From assembly GCA_028355955.1 (NCBI GenBank), contig JAOMTQ010000005.1, positions 36,163-100,162 of the forward strand: a stretch of 64,000 nucleotides of DNA. Reading direction: 5' to 3'. The position numbers and the translations under genes are program-made. Under the pieces are notes generated by a model that saw nothing but the letters and a program-made list of their open reading frames with translations, was not told the origin of the DNA and did not search any database. Shown here in pieces: positions 47,476 through 55,993 of the stretch; the first letter of the stretch is position 1, and each line of letters begins with the position of its first letter. The DNA comes from Methylophilaceae bacterium (GTDB taxonomy: Bacteria > Pseudomonadota > Gammaproteobacteria > Burkholderiales > Methylophilaceae).

Positions 47476-48230
47476 ATCTTTTTACTTTTAAGAAATATTG
47501 TACTTTTTGTATCGGTTGCTGATACTGTGAGAGTGCCGTTATCGTTTGTTATAAATTTAAATTTTAAGTAAGGGTCTTGACTTATACTAATGTCATTTTC
47601 AACAGCAAGAATTCTTTCTCCATTAAAATCGTAACGAATCTGCCTAATAATCCATTCTGGAATATAACCACCAGAATCTTGGTCTTTTTGTAAGCCAGTA
47701 AAATTAGGATGCTTTATTCGAGTTGTAATAAAGTCATCTTTAGTTTTGACCAATACTTTACCAAGATCTTTTGTTAGTGCTGGGTCATGGATATCCATAT
47801 AACCACTACAACCACCAGAGGCTCTGATAGCTACTTTGCTCATGTACAAATTACCATCCGTGTCCTGTCCAACCACACGCACAAAGGAGTCTGTTTCCAT
47901 ACGAATTCTGGTGAATAAATCTAAATTCTGTGTTTTATCGGTAAGGTGATAGGTCGCAGCGTGTTGTGTTGGATTAGCATCAATAATAAGGTGGATTTTT
48001 TCTATGTGAACACCTTCGGTCTTTGTTAATTTAATGTTTACCGGAACTTGAGCTCCACTAGCAGCTCTCTTTGGCCCATCAATTTTAATGAAGTCTGCTT
48101 CAACAATCTCAGCATCTTCAAACATCCTTTCTTGGATATAAGGCCATAGGTTTGGGTTAGCATCAGCCCTTAAGTTAAAAGAGCCTACTAAGATTAAAGC
48201 TGAAACAATAATTTTAAATAAAATTTTCAT
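47472..48230 (-). CDS. Quinoprotein dehydrogenase-associated SoxYZ-like carrier protein
   Basis: A 252-residue periplasmic protein with a signal peptide (about 1-22, ending LRADA). Residues about 30-150 resemble SoxY, ending in ASGGCSGYM with a single Cys at about 141 in place of the GGCGG carrier motif. About 160-250 resemble SoxZ, with IRQIRYDFNGERILAVEND and DPYLKFKF. This fused SoxY-SoxZ type is known as a protein family that co-occurs with PQQ-dependent alcohol dehydrogenases of methylotrophs. The Cys could carry a substrate or metal, but its role is unproven. No sox operon is present, which supports the methylotrophy link. Confidence 0.85.
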   Translation of the reverse strand: MKILFKIIVSALILVGSFNLRADANPNLWPYIQERMFEDAEIVEADFIKIDGPKRAASGAQVPVNIKLTKTEGVHIEKIHLIIDANPTQHAATYHLTDKTQNLDLFTRIRMETDSFVRVVGQDTDGNLYMSKVAIRASGGCSGYMDIHDPALTKDLGKVLVKTKDDFITTRIKHPNFTGLQKDQDSGGYIPEWIIRQIRYDFNGERILAVENDISISQDPYLKFKFITNDNGTLTVSATDTKSTIFLKSKKI

Positions 48231-48397
48231 AAATTATTACTTACCCTAATATGAGTGTAAGAATCCCTAATAAGTTCATCTTAACTACTAGCAATTTAAA
48301 TAGTCTATTTAACTACAATACAACCCTAACTAAATTATTAATTAGGTTAACATATAATTTTTAATAAAACCAACATTAATAGACAAGGAAAAGTAGC

Positions 48398-48985
48398 TTG
48401 ATAGGAACTCTTAGGTTGTTGATTTTATTATCTTTTTTTTCATCACAGTATGTATATGCAGATAGCTACCTTAAGGGTGCACAAGATGGGCAACCTAAGG
48501 CTCAATATCTGTATGCAATGAACTTACTTGAAGAGGGTAATAAAAATGCGGCACTTGACTGGCTAGTGATTGCTGCAGCGCAAGGCCATCTTAAAAGCAG
48601 TCTTTGGATAGAACAAAATACCGAATATCAGAAAGATAAATTCATGAGGTCACTTATTAAAACAAACAAAGAATTAAAAAACGTAATTAAACCATATAAA
48701 TCTAGTGAATTAAAAGAAATGAAGAAAGTGGGTAAAGATGGGAATGCGGACACCCAGTTTTTATTGTGGCTACTCTATATTAATGATCTGCATATCAGTA
48801 AACGAAAAGCTTACGTCTGGATAAAAAAGGCAGCTTTCAATAAACAGCCACGCGCTACTTATGCATTGGGACTTCTTTACTATTATGGCTATATAGTTCC
48901 CGAACAAAAATCAAAGGCAATTAAACTTTTTAAAGAATCAACCGCCCTTGGCTATAGTTTTGCATCAACTTTTTTAAATAGATAA
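48398..48985 (+). CDS. Sel1-like repeat protein, exported
   Basis: A 195-residue protein with a signal peptide (about 1-21, ending YVYADS) and Sel1/TPR-type helical repeats: GAQDGQPKAQYLYAMNLLEEG, AALDWLVIAAAQGHLKSS, AYVWIKKAAFNKQPRATYALG and KAIKLFKESTALGYSFAS. These repeats mediate protein contacts in the periplasm; the partner is unknown. It starts at TTG 48398 behind AAGGAAA and diverges from the SoxYZ-like gene across a 167-base spacer. Confidence 0.8.
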   Translation: MIGTLRLLILLSFFSSQYVYADSYLKGAQDGQPKAQYLYAMNLLEEGNKNAALDWLVIAAAQGHLKSSLWIEQNTEYQKDKFMRSLIKTNKELKNVIKPYKSSELKEMKKVGKDGNADTQFLLWLLYINDLHISKRKAYVWIKKAAFNKQPRATYALGLLYYYGYIVPEQKSKAIKLFKESTALGYSFASTFLNR

Positions 48986-49170
48986 ATATCTTATCCAAAA
49001 AACAATTTATTGCAATTCAATTTTTTGCGTATTGACAGTTCGGTCTAAAATTGTCAAAGTGAGAATATTAAAAACGAAATTCGTAATTTTGAACTTGTTT
49101 TTATAGTAAAGAATGTGAATAAATTTGAAATTTTATTAGGTTTAATTTTACTAAACACTTGGAGGATAAA

Positions 49171-49470
49171 ATGAAGAAATTATTAGCACTATTGGCAGTT
49201 GCTGCACTTGTTGCAGGTTGTGCTGCAAAGAAACCTGTTAAAGAGTTTCACCCAACGGATGATGTAAATTCAAGTTCACAGGGTGGTAAAGGCATGGAAG
49301 GTGATGGTTCCGAAGTTGATTTTGGGCTGGATATGGAGCTTGATGATGAGCCTGCAGATGGCGAAGTAAAAGCATTCCATCCAACTGATGCACTTTTAAT
49401 TGGTGGTAATGGACCATTTAACGCTACTAATGACGATGAATCAATAATAAATTTTGATCAGAACGAATAG
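49171..49470 (+). CDS. Very acidic small lipoprotein with duplicated FHPTD motif
   Basis: A 99-residue protein with a lipoprotein signal MKKLLALLAVAALVAGC (lipid-modified Cys at 17). The mature part has about 20 Asp/Glu and only five Lys. The motif K-x-FHPTD occurs twice (residues 24-30 and 67-73), separated by an acidic, Gly-rich segment (GMEGDGSEVDFGLD, MELDDEPADGE). The ATG is chosen because GGAGG lies a few bases before it. Strong terminator follows. The dense acidic residues and the His of each motif could bind metal ions (inference). It lies about 270 bases upstream of the two pqqA genes. No known family recognised. Confidence 0.8.
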   Translation: MKKLLALLAVAALVAGCAAKKPVKEFHPTDDVNSSSQGGKGMEGDGSEVDFGLDMELDDEPADGEVKAFHPTDALLIGGNGPFNATNDDESIINFDQNE

Positions 49471-49498
49471 TTTTTAGAGATAAACTTTATTATTGAAA

Positions 49499-49532
49499 TA
49501 AATGCATACTCTCAGGGGTATGCATTTTTTTT
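49499..49532 (+). terminator. Strong rho-independent terminator after the acidic lipoprotein gene
   Basis: Ten-base perfect stem AAATGCATAC / GTATGCATTT with loop TCTCAGGG-type and a T8 run. Confidence 0.88.
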
Positions 49533-49702
49533 CGTAAGCAACCTGAATCACATTTTTTTTTATATTTTATCTAATGATTTTACCTAGACTATCTTCATGT
49601 CTATCATCATATCGAAAGCTAAACCAAAGCTTTAATATAGTTTCTGTAAATCTCAAGTTGGACCTTGTGGAAAGTAATTTCCGCATCTCCAATGAACTGC
49701 TT
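49533..49702 (+). promoter_or_regulatory. Non-coding leader region upstream of the first pqqA
   Basis: No gene seen. Contains an inverted repeat AAAGCT...AGCTTT near 49616-49632 and GGAAA-gtaa-TTTCC at about 49668-49681. It probably holds the pqqA promoter, but no -10/-35 pair was convincing. Confidence 0.4.
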
Positions 49703-49727
49703 TATGTTTAATATTATATTTAACATA
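49703..49727 (+). promoter_or_regulatory. 25-base palindrome directly ahead of the pqqA ribosome-binding site
   Basis: Odd-length palindrome TATGTTTAATATT to its mirror ATTTAACATA: 11 of 12 arm positions pair (one T/T mismatch). It ends four bases before AAGGAG and 16 before the ATG of the first pqqA. Could be an operator or an mRNA hairpin. Confidence 0.6.
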
Positions 49728-49743
49728 AAAAAGGAGAAATACT

Positions 49744-49815
49744 ATGTGGACACAACCTCAAGCGACTGAAATGCGTTTTGGTTTTGAAGTAACTATGTAT
49801 GTTTGTAACAGATAA
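49744..49815 (+). CDS. pqqA: Coenzyme PQQ precursor peptide PqqA, copy 1
   Basis: A 23-residue peptide whose conserved core EMRFGFEVTMY holds the Glu (E15) and Tyr (Y19) that become the PQQ skeleton after crosslinking by the radical SAM enzyme PqqE. It ends VCNR and thus carries a Cys that copy 2 lacks. Ribosome site AAGGAGAAAT lies just before the ATG, as in copy 2. No pqqBCDE genes follow in this window. Confidence 0.93.
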   Translation: MWTQPQATEMRFGFEVTMYVCNR

Positions 49816-49940
49816 TTTTTTATAAAATTTGAAGTTGTCAAAGATGCAGAAATTACCGATTGGTTTACGTAACTGCTAATTTAATTGGATGTTATGTTTA
49901 TCAAGTCTTAATTTTTAACTTTTCTTTAAGGAGAAATATT

Positions 49941-50012
49941 ATGTGGACTAAACCAGCTGCTACAGAAATGCGTTTTGGTTTTGAAGTAACCATGTACGTA
50001 ATGAACAAGTAA
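49941..50012 (+). CDS. pqqA: Coenzyme PQQ precursor peptide PqqA, copy 2
   Basis: A 23-residue peptide with the same core as copy 1 (EMRFGFEVTMY, E15 and Y19) and end VMNK. The coding sequence and the AAGGAGAAATA-TATG leader are nearly the same as in copy 1, so the gene arose by tandem duplication together with its ribosome site. The 125-base spacer between the copies shows no other gene. A strong terminator follows 17 bases later. Confidence 0.94.
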   Translation: MWTKPAATEMRFGFEVTMYVMNK

Positions 50013-50029
50013 TTCATTATTTGTTTATT

Positions 50030-50060
50030 AAAAAAGCCCGATTTTTCGGGCTTTTTTTTT
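50030..50060 (+). terminator. Strong rho-independent terminator after pqqA copy 2
   Basis: Stem AAAAAAGCCCGA / TCGGGCTTTTTT with a TTTT-type loop and a long T run. Confidence 0.9.
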
Positions 50061-50084
50061 ATTTACATATTAAAATAATGTTTG

Positions 50085-50483
50085 ATGAGATTACTTCTTT
50101 TTTCCCTCCTTTATTTTTTTTGCTTCTCAGCGAATGCAGATTGGATCAAGCTCAACCAAAATCAAGCAATGGATACAGCCTATTTTATTGACCTTAAAAA
50201 TATAAGGGGAAATACAGAGAATGTTAGAATATGGACCTTGACAGACTATACTAATATCCAGGTGACAAAAAAAATAAATTATCAGTCAATTAAGAGTTTT
50301 GTAGAAATTGATTGCCAATCAAAAAAAATGAGAATTTTAGCTTACTCATTGTACGAGCAGCCCATGGCTATGGGTAAGGTGGTTTTTTCCAAAGGTAGGC
50401 CATTTGAGTGGGAGGAAGTCAAACCCTCAACCGTAAATGGGTTATTCCTGAATGTGAGCTGTAGCCAAATCGAGATAGATTAA
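50085..50483 (+). CDS. Exported protein resembling surface-adhesin E family
   Basis: A 132-residue protein with a signal peptide (about 1-19, ending FSANADW). The rest fits the small periplasmic/surface family with pattern W-L-x(n)-YFIDL, VRIWTLTDYT, a Lys/Ser-rich middle, FVEIDCQSKKMRILAYSLY and a second Cys near the end (LNVSCSQIE), so one disulfide is likely. Function unknown. Its ATG at 50085 sits 25 bases behind the pqqA terminator. A TTG one codon earlier is possible. Confidence 0.7.
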   Translation: MRLLLFSLLYFFCFSANADWIKLNQNQAMDTAYFIDLKNIRGNTENVRIWTLTDYTNIQVTKKINYQSIKSFVEIDCQSKKMRILAYSLYEQPMAMGKVVFSKGRPFEWEEVKPSTVNGLFLNVSCSQIEID

Positions 50484-50492
50484 AGGTTTAAT

Positions 50493-51875
50493 CTAAAAAG
50501 GAATTTTTTCCGGTGAAATGTGTTCGGTAAGTATTGATTTAAATTGGTCTTGAATTTCTTGTAACTTTTTCTCAGTATCAGCTTCAAATCTTAGGACAAT
50601 AACAGGCGTTGTATTCGAAGCCCTCATCAGTCCAAATCCTTCTTTATATTCAACACGTAATCCATCAATTTTTATTATTTCTATTGCGTCAGGAAAGTAA
50701 GCAGTTTCTTGAAGCTCAGCAATTAATTTATGCTGCTCACCTTCATTGAGTTTAATATTTAACTCAGGCGTGCTAAAGCCTTTAGGTAGCGCCTTTAAAA
50801 TTTTTGATGGATCATCGAACTCACTAAGAATCTCTAATAATCTTGCTGCCGCATATAGGCCATCATCAAAACCGTACCACCTATCATTAAAAAATGTATG
50901 GCCACTCATTTCTCCTGCCAATGAGGCGTTAAGTTCTTTCATTTTTTGTTTGATAAAAGAATGACCGGTTTTCCATATAACGGGAATACCCCCTTTCTCT
51001 TTAATCCAAGAAAATAAGTGTCTTGTCGACTTCACATCAAAAATGATTGACGATTTCGGACATTCTTTTAAAACAGCTTCTGAAAACAATAATAACTGCC
51101 TGTCTGGAAAAATAATCTCGCCATCTTTAGTCACTACACCTAAACGGTCAGCATCACCATCAAAGGCAAGACCTAGCTCACTATCACCATTTTTAAGTTT
51201 ATTTTTTAAGTCTAAAAGATTTTTTGGGTTGCTTGGATCAGGATGATGGTTAGGAAAATTTCCATCTACATCACAAAATAATGGTTCAGTTTCAACACCT
51301 AATTTTTTGAATAATTCTTCAGCACAGACTCCCGCAGCACCATTACCACAATCGATGGCAACCTTCATAGGTCTTTTTAATTCTATCGAGTTAGATATCT
51401 CATGGAGATACTGACTCTTTATACTTAATGATTTTTTGTCACCCTCACCATTAAGATAGTTTGAGTCTAAAATTATTTGGTAGAGATTTTGAATATCGTC
51501 GGAGGTCAACGTTTTCCCCTTGATAACCATCTTAAAACCATTATATTCAGGTGGGTTATGACTCCCTGTAATCATCACCCCAGTCCCCGTCTCTTGGTAA
51601 AAGTTGCTAAAATAAAGCATGGGTGTGGTGCATAGACCAATATCAATAACATTGATACCCGTTGATAATAGTCCATCAATTAATGTAGTAGAAAGTGAAG
51701 GGCTTGATAGTCTCCCATCATAACCAACACAAATAGTTTTTTGCATTTGGGATAGAGCCATTGTTCCAATGGCTTGACCAATTTTTTTTACTGTGGGACT
51801 GGTGAGTTCGGAACCTACAATACCTCTGATATCATATGCCTTAAAGATATTTTTAATGGGTAATTCATCATTCAT
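50493..51875 (-). CDS. Phosphomannomutase/phosphoglucomutase (AlgC type)
   Basis: A 460-residue alpha-D-phosphohexomutase. [10 protein letters not shown] at the N-terminus, the phosphoserine loop [16 protein letters not shown], the metal loop [12 protein letters not shown] and the sugar loop GEMSGHTFF (substrate Glu and Ser) are in the usual order, with [15 protein letters not shown] as the phosphate-binding end. It converts mannose- or glucose-6-phosphate to the 1-phosphate for polysaccharide and lipopolysaccharide precursors. The ATG at 51875 overlaps iscX by 8 bases (51881 is also possible). A longer frame to 51953 would cover much of iscX. Confidence 0.93.
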   Translation of the reverse strand: MNDELPIKNIFKAYDIRGIVGSELTSPTVKKIGQAIGTMALSQMQKTICVGYDGRLSSPSLSTTLIDGLLSTGINVIDIGLCTTPMLYFSNFYQETGTGVMITGSHNPPEYNGFKMVIKGKTLTSDDIQNLYQIILDSNYLNGEGDKKSLSIKSQYLHEISNSIELKRPMKVAIDCGNGAAGVCAEELFKKLGVETEPLFCDVDGNFPNHHPDPSNPKNLLDLKNKLKNGDSELGLAFDGDADRLGVVTKDGEIIFPDRQLLLFSEAVLKECPKSSIIFDVKSTRHLFSWIKEKGGIPVIWKTGHSFIKQKMKELNASLAGEMSGHTFFNDRWYGFDDGLYAAARLLEILSEFDDPSKILKALPKGFSTPELNIKLNEGEQHKLIAELQETAYFPDAIEIIKIDGLRVEYKEGFGLMRASNTTPVIVLRFEADTEKKLQEIQDQFKSILTEHISPEKIPF

Positions 51876-52062
51876 ATTCATCAATCCAAGCCAATTGTAT
51901 AGCTTCAAGGATTCGCTCTCCGCATTTGTTTGGATCATCATCAAAGCCATCAAGATTCATTACCCATTGTCTTAAATCCGTAAACCTTATTGTTTTGGGG
52001 TCAGTATCAGGCTGTGTATCAAAAAGTTTTTCAGCAATTTCTAGAGTGTCTGTCCAGAGCAT
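51868..52062 (-). CDS. iscX: Fe-S cluster assembly protein IscX
   Basis: A 64-residue acidic protein: [38 protein letters not shown] and [16 protein letters not shown] match the IscX (YfhJ) family over its full length. IscX binds IscS and modulates iron donation to cluster assembly. It is normally the last gene of the isc operon (iscRSUA-hscBA-fdx-iscX). Here it stands apart from any other isc gene and in front of a phosphohexomutase gene. Confidence 0.93.
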   Translation of the reverse strand: MLWTDTLEIAEKLFDTQPDTDPKTIRFTDLRQWVMNLDGFDDDPNKCGERILEAIQLAWIDEYE

Positions 52063-52208
52063 CTTTATTCCAATTATTTTATGAATTAATAATCCAAAAT
52101 TATATCTTATGTTAGTTGCTTAAATGATTTATTACTGGACATTACTACCATTGGTTATTTTAGTGACCGTCATGATAAAATAAAATATTGGAGTTAAAGA
52201 TAATAATT

Positions 52209-53456
52209 ATGTTTAAAAGATCAGACAGTTTAGAAAAATTAGATCCTGCAATTTGGGAGCAGATTGTTAATGAAAACAAGAGACAAGAGGAGCATATCGA
52301 ACTAATTGCTTCAGAAAATTATACATTACCTGCTGTCATGGAAGCACAAGGTTCACAGCTCACGAATAAATATGCTGAAGGTTATATAGGTAAAAGATTT
52401 TATGGTGGGTGTGAATATATTGATGAAGTTGAAAGGATAGCTATAGATCGATTAAAGGAGCTCTATGGGGCCGAGTATGCAAATGTTCAACCTCACTCAG
52501 GGAGCCAAGCTAACCAAGCTGTTTACTTCTCGATGCTCAAACCAGGAGATACCATAATGGGTATGAATCTTGGGCATGGGGGTCACCTTACTCACGGCTC
52601 ACCCGCAAACCTTTCAGGTAAATTATTTAATATAATTCCTTATGGCTTGAATGAGGAAGAAGTTATTGATTATGATGAAATGGAGAGGCTCGCGATTGAA
52701 TCAAAACCAAAATTAATTATTGGGGGAGCTTCAGCATATGCGCTAAAATTTGATTGGGAAAGAATGAGCCAAATTGCCAAAAAGGTAGGTGCTCTCTTTA
52801 TGGTGGATGTCGCTCACTATTCAGGTTTGGTTGCAGGTGGCGTTTATCCTAACCCAATGCCTTTTGCAGATTTTGTTACCTCAACCACGCATAAGTCGTT
52901 AAGAGGCCCAAGGGGTGGTTTTATTCTCGCTAAACCAGAGTATGAAAAAATAATAAATTCATACGTTTTTCCTGGTTTACAAGGTGGACCTTTGATGCAC
53001 GTTATTGCTGCGAAAGCAGTAGCCTTTGCAGAGGCGCTTAAGCCAGAGTTTAAAGAATATCAAAAGCAGGTAGTTAAAAATGCTCAATCTATGGTGGAGG
53101 CATTACAAAGTAGAGGATATCGAATTGTCTCCGGAAGAACAGAATCTCATGTGTTTTTAATTGACTTACTTGCCAAAAATCTGACTGGGAAAAAAGCAGA
53201 CATCGTTCTAGGTCAAGCACATATAACGGTAAATAAAAATTCAATCCCAAATGATCCTGAGAGCCCTTTTATTACCTCAGGTATTCGTATTGGATCGCCC
53301 GCTATTACATCTAGAGGCTTTATGGAAAAAGAAGCTAACTTAGTTGGTAACTTTATCGCAGATGTTCTCGATGACCCCGATAATGCTGACAACATTAAAA
53401 ACGTAAAGTCTAAGGTAAGTCAGCTTACAAAGGGATTTCCTGTCTACGGAAACTAA
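52209..53456 (+). CDS. glyA: Serine hydroxymethyltransferase
   Basis: A 415-residue PLP enzyme interconverting serine plus tetrahydrofolate with glycine plus methylene-tetrahydrofolate, central for C1 carbon in a methylotroph. Conserved: [40 protein letters not shown], the PLP-Lys segment [17 protein letters not shown] and [10 protein letters not shown]. The ATG at 52209 ([13 protein letters not shown]) gives the family length. The frame is open from a TTG at 52188. nrdR and ribD follow, a common order. Confidence 0.97.
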   Translation: MFKRSDSLEKLDPAIWEQIVNENKRQEEHIELIASENYTLPAVMEAQGSQLTNKYAEGYIGKRFYGGCEYIDEVERIAIDRLKELYGAEYANVQPHSGSQANQAVYFSMLKPGDTIMGMNLGHGGHLTHGSPANLSGKLFNIIPYGLNEEEVIDYDEMERLAIESKPKLIIGGASAYALKFDWERMSQIAKKVGALFMVDVAHYSGLVAGGVYPNPMPFADFVTSTTHKSLRGPRGGFILAKPEYEKIINSYVFPGLQGGPLMHVIAAKAVAFAEALKPEFKEYQKQVVKNAQSMVEALQSRGYRIVSGRTESHVFLIDLLAKNLTGKKADIVLGQAHITVNKNSIPNDPESPFITSGIRIGSPAITSRGFMEKEANLVGNFIADVLDDPDNADNIKNVKSKVSQLTKGFPVYGN

Positions 53457-53462
53457 ATTATT

Positions 53463-53909
53463 ATGAAGTGTCCTTTTTGCAAGGCTGAAGATACTCAGGT
53501 CATCGACTCTCGCGTAATAAGGGACGGTGTATCAATTAGACGACGTCGAGCTTGTTCCGTTTGTGAAAAAAGATTTACAACTTATGAGTATATCGAATTA
53601 TCTTTGCCGGCCGTAATAAAACAAGATGGAAAGAGAGAGGAATTTGTCCGCGATAAACTTTTGCATTCTTTTTCTAGAGCGCTACACAAAAGACCTGTTC
53701 CAATAGAATACATTGATCAAGCAATAGAGGAAATTATCGCAAAAATCATGTCTTTAGGTGAAAGAGAAATAAACTCTCGAGACATTGGTGAAGAAGTTAT
53801 GAGAGCCCTTAAAAAGCTTGATAAGGTAGCTTACATAAGGTTTGCATCAGTTTATAAAAGCTTTTCAGATCCCGAAGATTTTAATGCAGCGATCAAAGAC
53901 CTTGGATAA
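53463..53909 (+). CDS. nrdR: Transcriptional repressor NrdR
   Basis: A 148-residue ATP-cone repressor of ribonucleotide reductase genes. The N-terminal zinc ribbon has [18 protein letters not shown] and [14 protein letters not shown]. The ATP-cone at about 48-138 begins [20 protein letters not shown]. NrdR boxes in this window were not identified. Located between glyA and ribD, as is frequent. Confidence 0.97.
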   Translation: MKCPFCKAEDTQVIDSRVIRDGVSIRRRRACSVCEKRFTTYEYIELSLPAVIKQDGKREEFVRDKLLHSFSRALHKRPVPIEYIDQAIEEIIAKIMSLGEREINSRDIGEEVMRALKKLDKVAYIRFASVYKSFSDPEDFNAAIKDLG

Positions 53910-55008
53910 AAACTTAAATAAACAAATCTCTTTTATGCGAGTAGCACTTAATTTAGCAAAAAAAGGGCTTGGTCTTGTTGCACCAAATCCTTGCGTTGGG
54001 GCAATTGTTGTCAAGGACGATAAAATAGTAGGTAAAGGTTTTCATTCAAAAGCAGGCGGACATCATGCGGAGGTAATGGCCATCAACGAGGCTGGAAAGT
54101 TAGCTCATGATGGTGATTTATACGTTACTTTGGAACCTTGTAATCATCATGGAAAGACACCACCCTGCACAGAGTTAATTGTAAAAACAAGGTTCCGAAA
54201 AGTTTTTATCGCTTGTAAGGACTTAAATCCTTTAGTTTCTGGGAAAGGGATAGCTTATTTAAAGTCAAAAAATATTGAAGTAGACCAGGGTATTCTTGAA
54301 ACTGAAGCAGTTAATTTAAATAAAGGTTTTTTTAAGCGAGTAAAAGAAAAAAAACCATATATCACAATTAAAATAGCAAGCTCAATAGATGGCAATACAA
54401 GCCTTAAAAGTGGGGAGAGTAAATGGATAACATCTGAATATGCCAGAGAGGATGTCCAAAAACTTCGGGCTAATGCATGCGCCATATTAACGGGAGTTGG
54501 GACAGTGAATAATGATGATCCCAATTTAAATGTTAGAAAAAGGCAACCTACCATTCAACCTAAAAGATTTATTTTAGATAGCCACCTTTCAATCAAACCT
54601 GATCTTTCGATATTGCAACAAGAAAATATTTTCTTGGTTTACGGAGATGACCCTAATAATAATTTTGATAACTTAATTAAGACTAAAGCAAAATTAGTAA
54701 AAATTCCCTTAAACAATAATCAAATAGATCTATCATCTTTTATTTCTCACCTCGAAGAATACGGGGTAAATAATTTGTTAGTAGAAGCAGGCCCTAAATT
54801 ATCAGGGGCTATGATTGAGGTAGGCTATTATGACGATTTAATTATTTATATTGCTCCAACCTTATTGGGATCTGATGCAAATAACCTGGTTAAATTAACT
54901 CAAATAAAGAATATTAAACAAAAAATTAAGTTTTTATTTAAAGATATAAGGCTAATAGGCCCTGACTTGAGAGTGACGTTAAAGGCTAAAAAAAATGACC
55001 TGGATTGA
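53902..55008 (+). CDS. ribD: Riboflavin biosynthesis bifunctional deaminase/reductase RibD
   Basis: A 368-residue two-domain enzyme. The deaminase domain (about 1-145) has the zinc motifs HHAEVMAI and [13 protein letters not shown]. The reductase domain (about 150-365) begins [27 protein letters not shown]. It carries out the second and third steps from GTP to riboflavin. A TTG at 53902 puts the usual 8-12 residues before the first helix [13 protein letters not shown]. An ATG at 53884, further inside nrdR, is an alternative. Confidence 0.95.
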   Translation: MDKNLNKQISFMRVALNLAKKGLGLVAPNPCVGAIVVKDDKIVGKGFHSKAGGHHAEVMAINEAGKLAHDGDLYVTLEPCNHHGKTPPCTELIVKTRFRKVFIACKDLNPLVSGKGIAYLKSKNIEVDQGILETEAVNLNKGFFKRVKEKKPYITIKIASSIDGNTSLKSGESKWITSEYAREDVQKLRANACAILTGVGTVNNDDPNLNVRKRQPTIQPKRFILDSHLSIKPDLSILQQENIFLVYGDDPNNNFDNLIKTKAKLVKIPLNNNQIDLSSFISHLEEYGVNNLLVEAGPKLSGAMIEVGYYDDLIIYIAPTLLGSDANNLVKLTQIKNIKQKIKFLFKDIRLIGPDLRVTLKAKKNDLD

Positions 55009-55777
55009 TACTCATTGCCATCTAGATCAACCAGCTTTATTTGAAAAAATTGATAGTGTTATAAAAAATAGTATCAAGAGTGATATAGAAGGAATTATCG
55101 TGCCATCAGTAAGCCCAAAAAACGTAAACAAAGTAATTAAGATTTCACAACGATTTGATTTATGCTCATTAGCATTAGGATTCCACCCTTTTTTTGCGGA
55201 TCATGTAAAGGATGAGGATTTCAAAACATTATCCCTGTTATTAATTGAGCATGATGCTGTTGCAGTTGGTGAAATTGGATTAGATAAATTCTTAGATAAT
55301 ATTCCTTTGAGGACTCAAGAGAAAATATTCAAAAATCAATTAGATATTGCCGATAATCTTGAGCTTCCCATCATTGTTCATGCAAGAGGAATGATTGATC
55401 CTATTACCAAATCTATTAGAGAAAAAAAAATTAAAGGGGGGATTGTCCACGCCTTCAATGGAAGTTTTCAACAAGCAGAGCAACTTATAAAGCTAGGATT
55501 TAAGTTAGGATTTGGAGGCGTGATAACATACGAACGAGCTAAACATGTCAGATCTTTAGCAAAAAACCTTCCTATTGAGTCAATTGTTCTAGAAACTGAC
55601 GCTCCAGATATGAATCCATCCTGGCTAGAAAATACATTGCCAAATGAGCCTGCCCAACTTAAAAAAATATCAAAGATATTTTGCGAGCTGAGGGGGGTTG
55701 ATACTAAAAGAATAGCGTGTATATTAAGGCGTAATACGTTAGACGCACTTCCAAAATTAAGTAAGTTATACACATGA
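54995..55777 (+). CDS. TatD-family metal-dependent hydrolase
   Basis: A 260-residue TIM-barrel hydrolase. The metal-binding motifs are DTHCHLDQ near the N-terminus, GEIGLDK, PIIVHARG, GIVHAFNG and the final ETDAP. Close relatives (TatD, YcfH) act as 3'-5' deoxyribonucleases or D-aminoacyl-tRNA deacylase-like enzymes; the exact substrate is open. ATG 54995 overlaps ribD by 14 bases. Confidence 0.92.
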   Translation: MTWIDTHCHLDQPALFEKIDSVIKNSIKSDIEGIIVPSVSPKNVNKVIKISQRFDLCSLALGFHPFFADHVKDEDFKTLSLLLIEHDAVAVGEIGLDKFLDNIPLRTQEKIFKNQLDIADNLELPIIVHARGMIDPITKSIREKKIKGGIVHAFNGSFQQAEQLIKLGFKLGFGGVITYERAKHVRSLAKNLPIESIVLETDAPDMNPSWLENTLPNEPAQLKKISKIFCELRGVDTKRIACILRRNTLDALPKLSKLYT

Positions 55778-55993
55778 CCTAAGGAGTTACTTTAACTTTT
55801 CGTCAAAAAGTTAATAATCTCAATGAGATAGGTTAAATTATTGATTTTAAAGGGTTTTATTTTAGTTCAATATTTAAGCGATTAAAAAAAATCCTTTAAA
55901 ATTCATAGGTTGCATTTTTATAGTTAATTAATACACAATCTTATCCACAGATTTTGTGGACTGTTTGGTAAGAGAATTAAAGGAGAAAGTGAT
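55778..55993 (+). promoter_or_regulatory. Spacer with hairpin and DnaA-box-like inverted repeat
   Basis: No gene seen. A perfect hairpin TTAACTTTT-cgtc-AAAAGTTAA follows tatD at about 55792-55814 without a T tract. At 55941-55949 stands TTATCCACA, an exact DnaA-box match, whose inner TCCACA pairs with TGTGGA at 55955-55960 (five-base spacer), about 35 bases before mtnA. It may be an operator for mtnA. Confidence 0.45.

Noticed and set aside
47472..48230. Part of a thiosulfate-oxidising sox operon
   Set aside because: SoxY and SoxZ parts are fused, the GGCGG swinging-arm motif is changed and internal, and no soxA, soxX, soxB or soxC is near.
55921..55980. Replication origin at the DnaA-box-like site
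   Set aside because: Only one exact box, no cluster of boxes, no AT-rich unwinding repeats and no dnaA, dnaN or gidA nearby.
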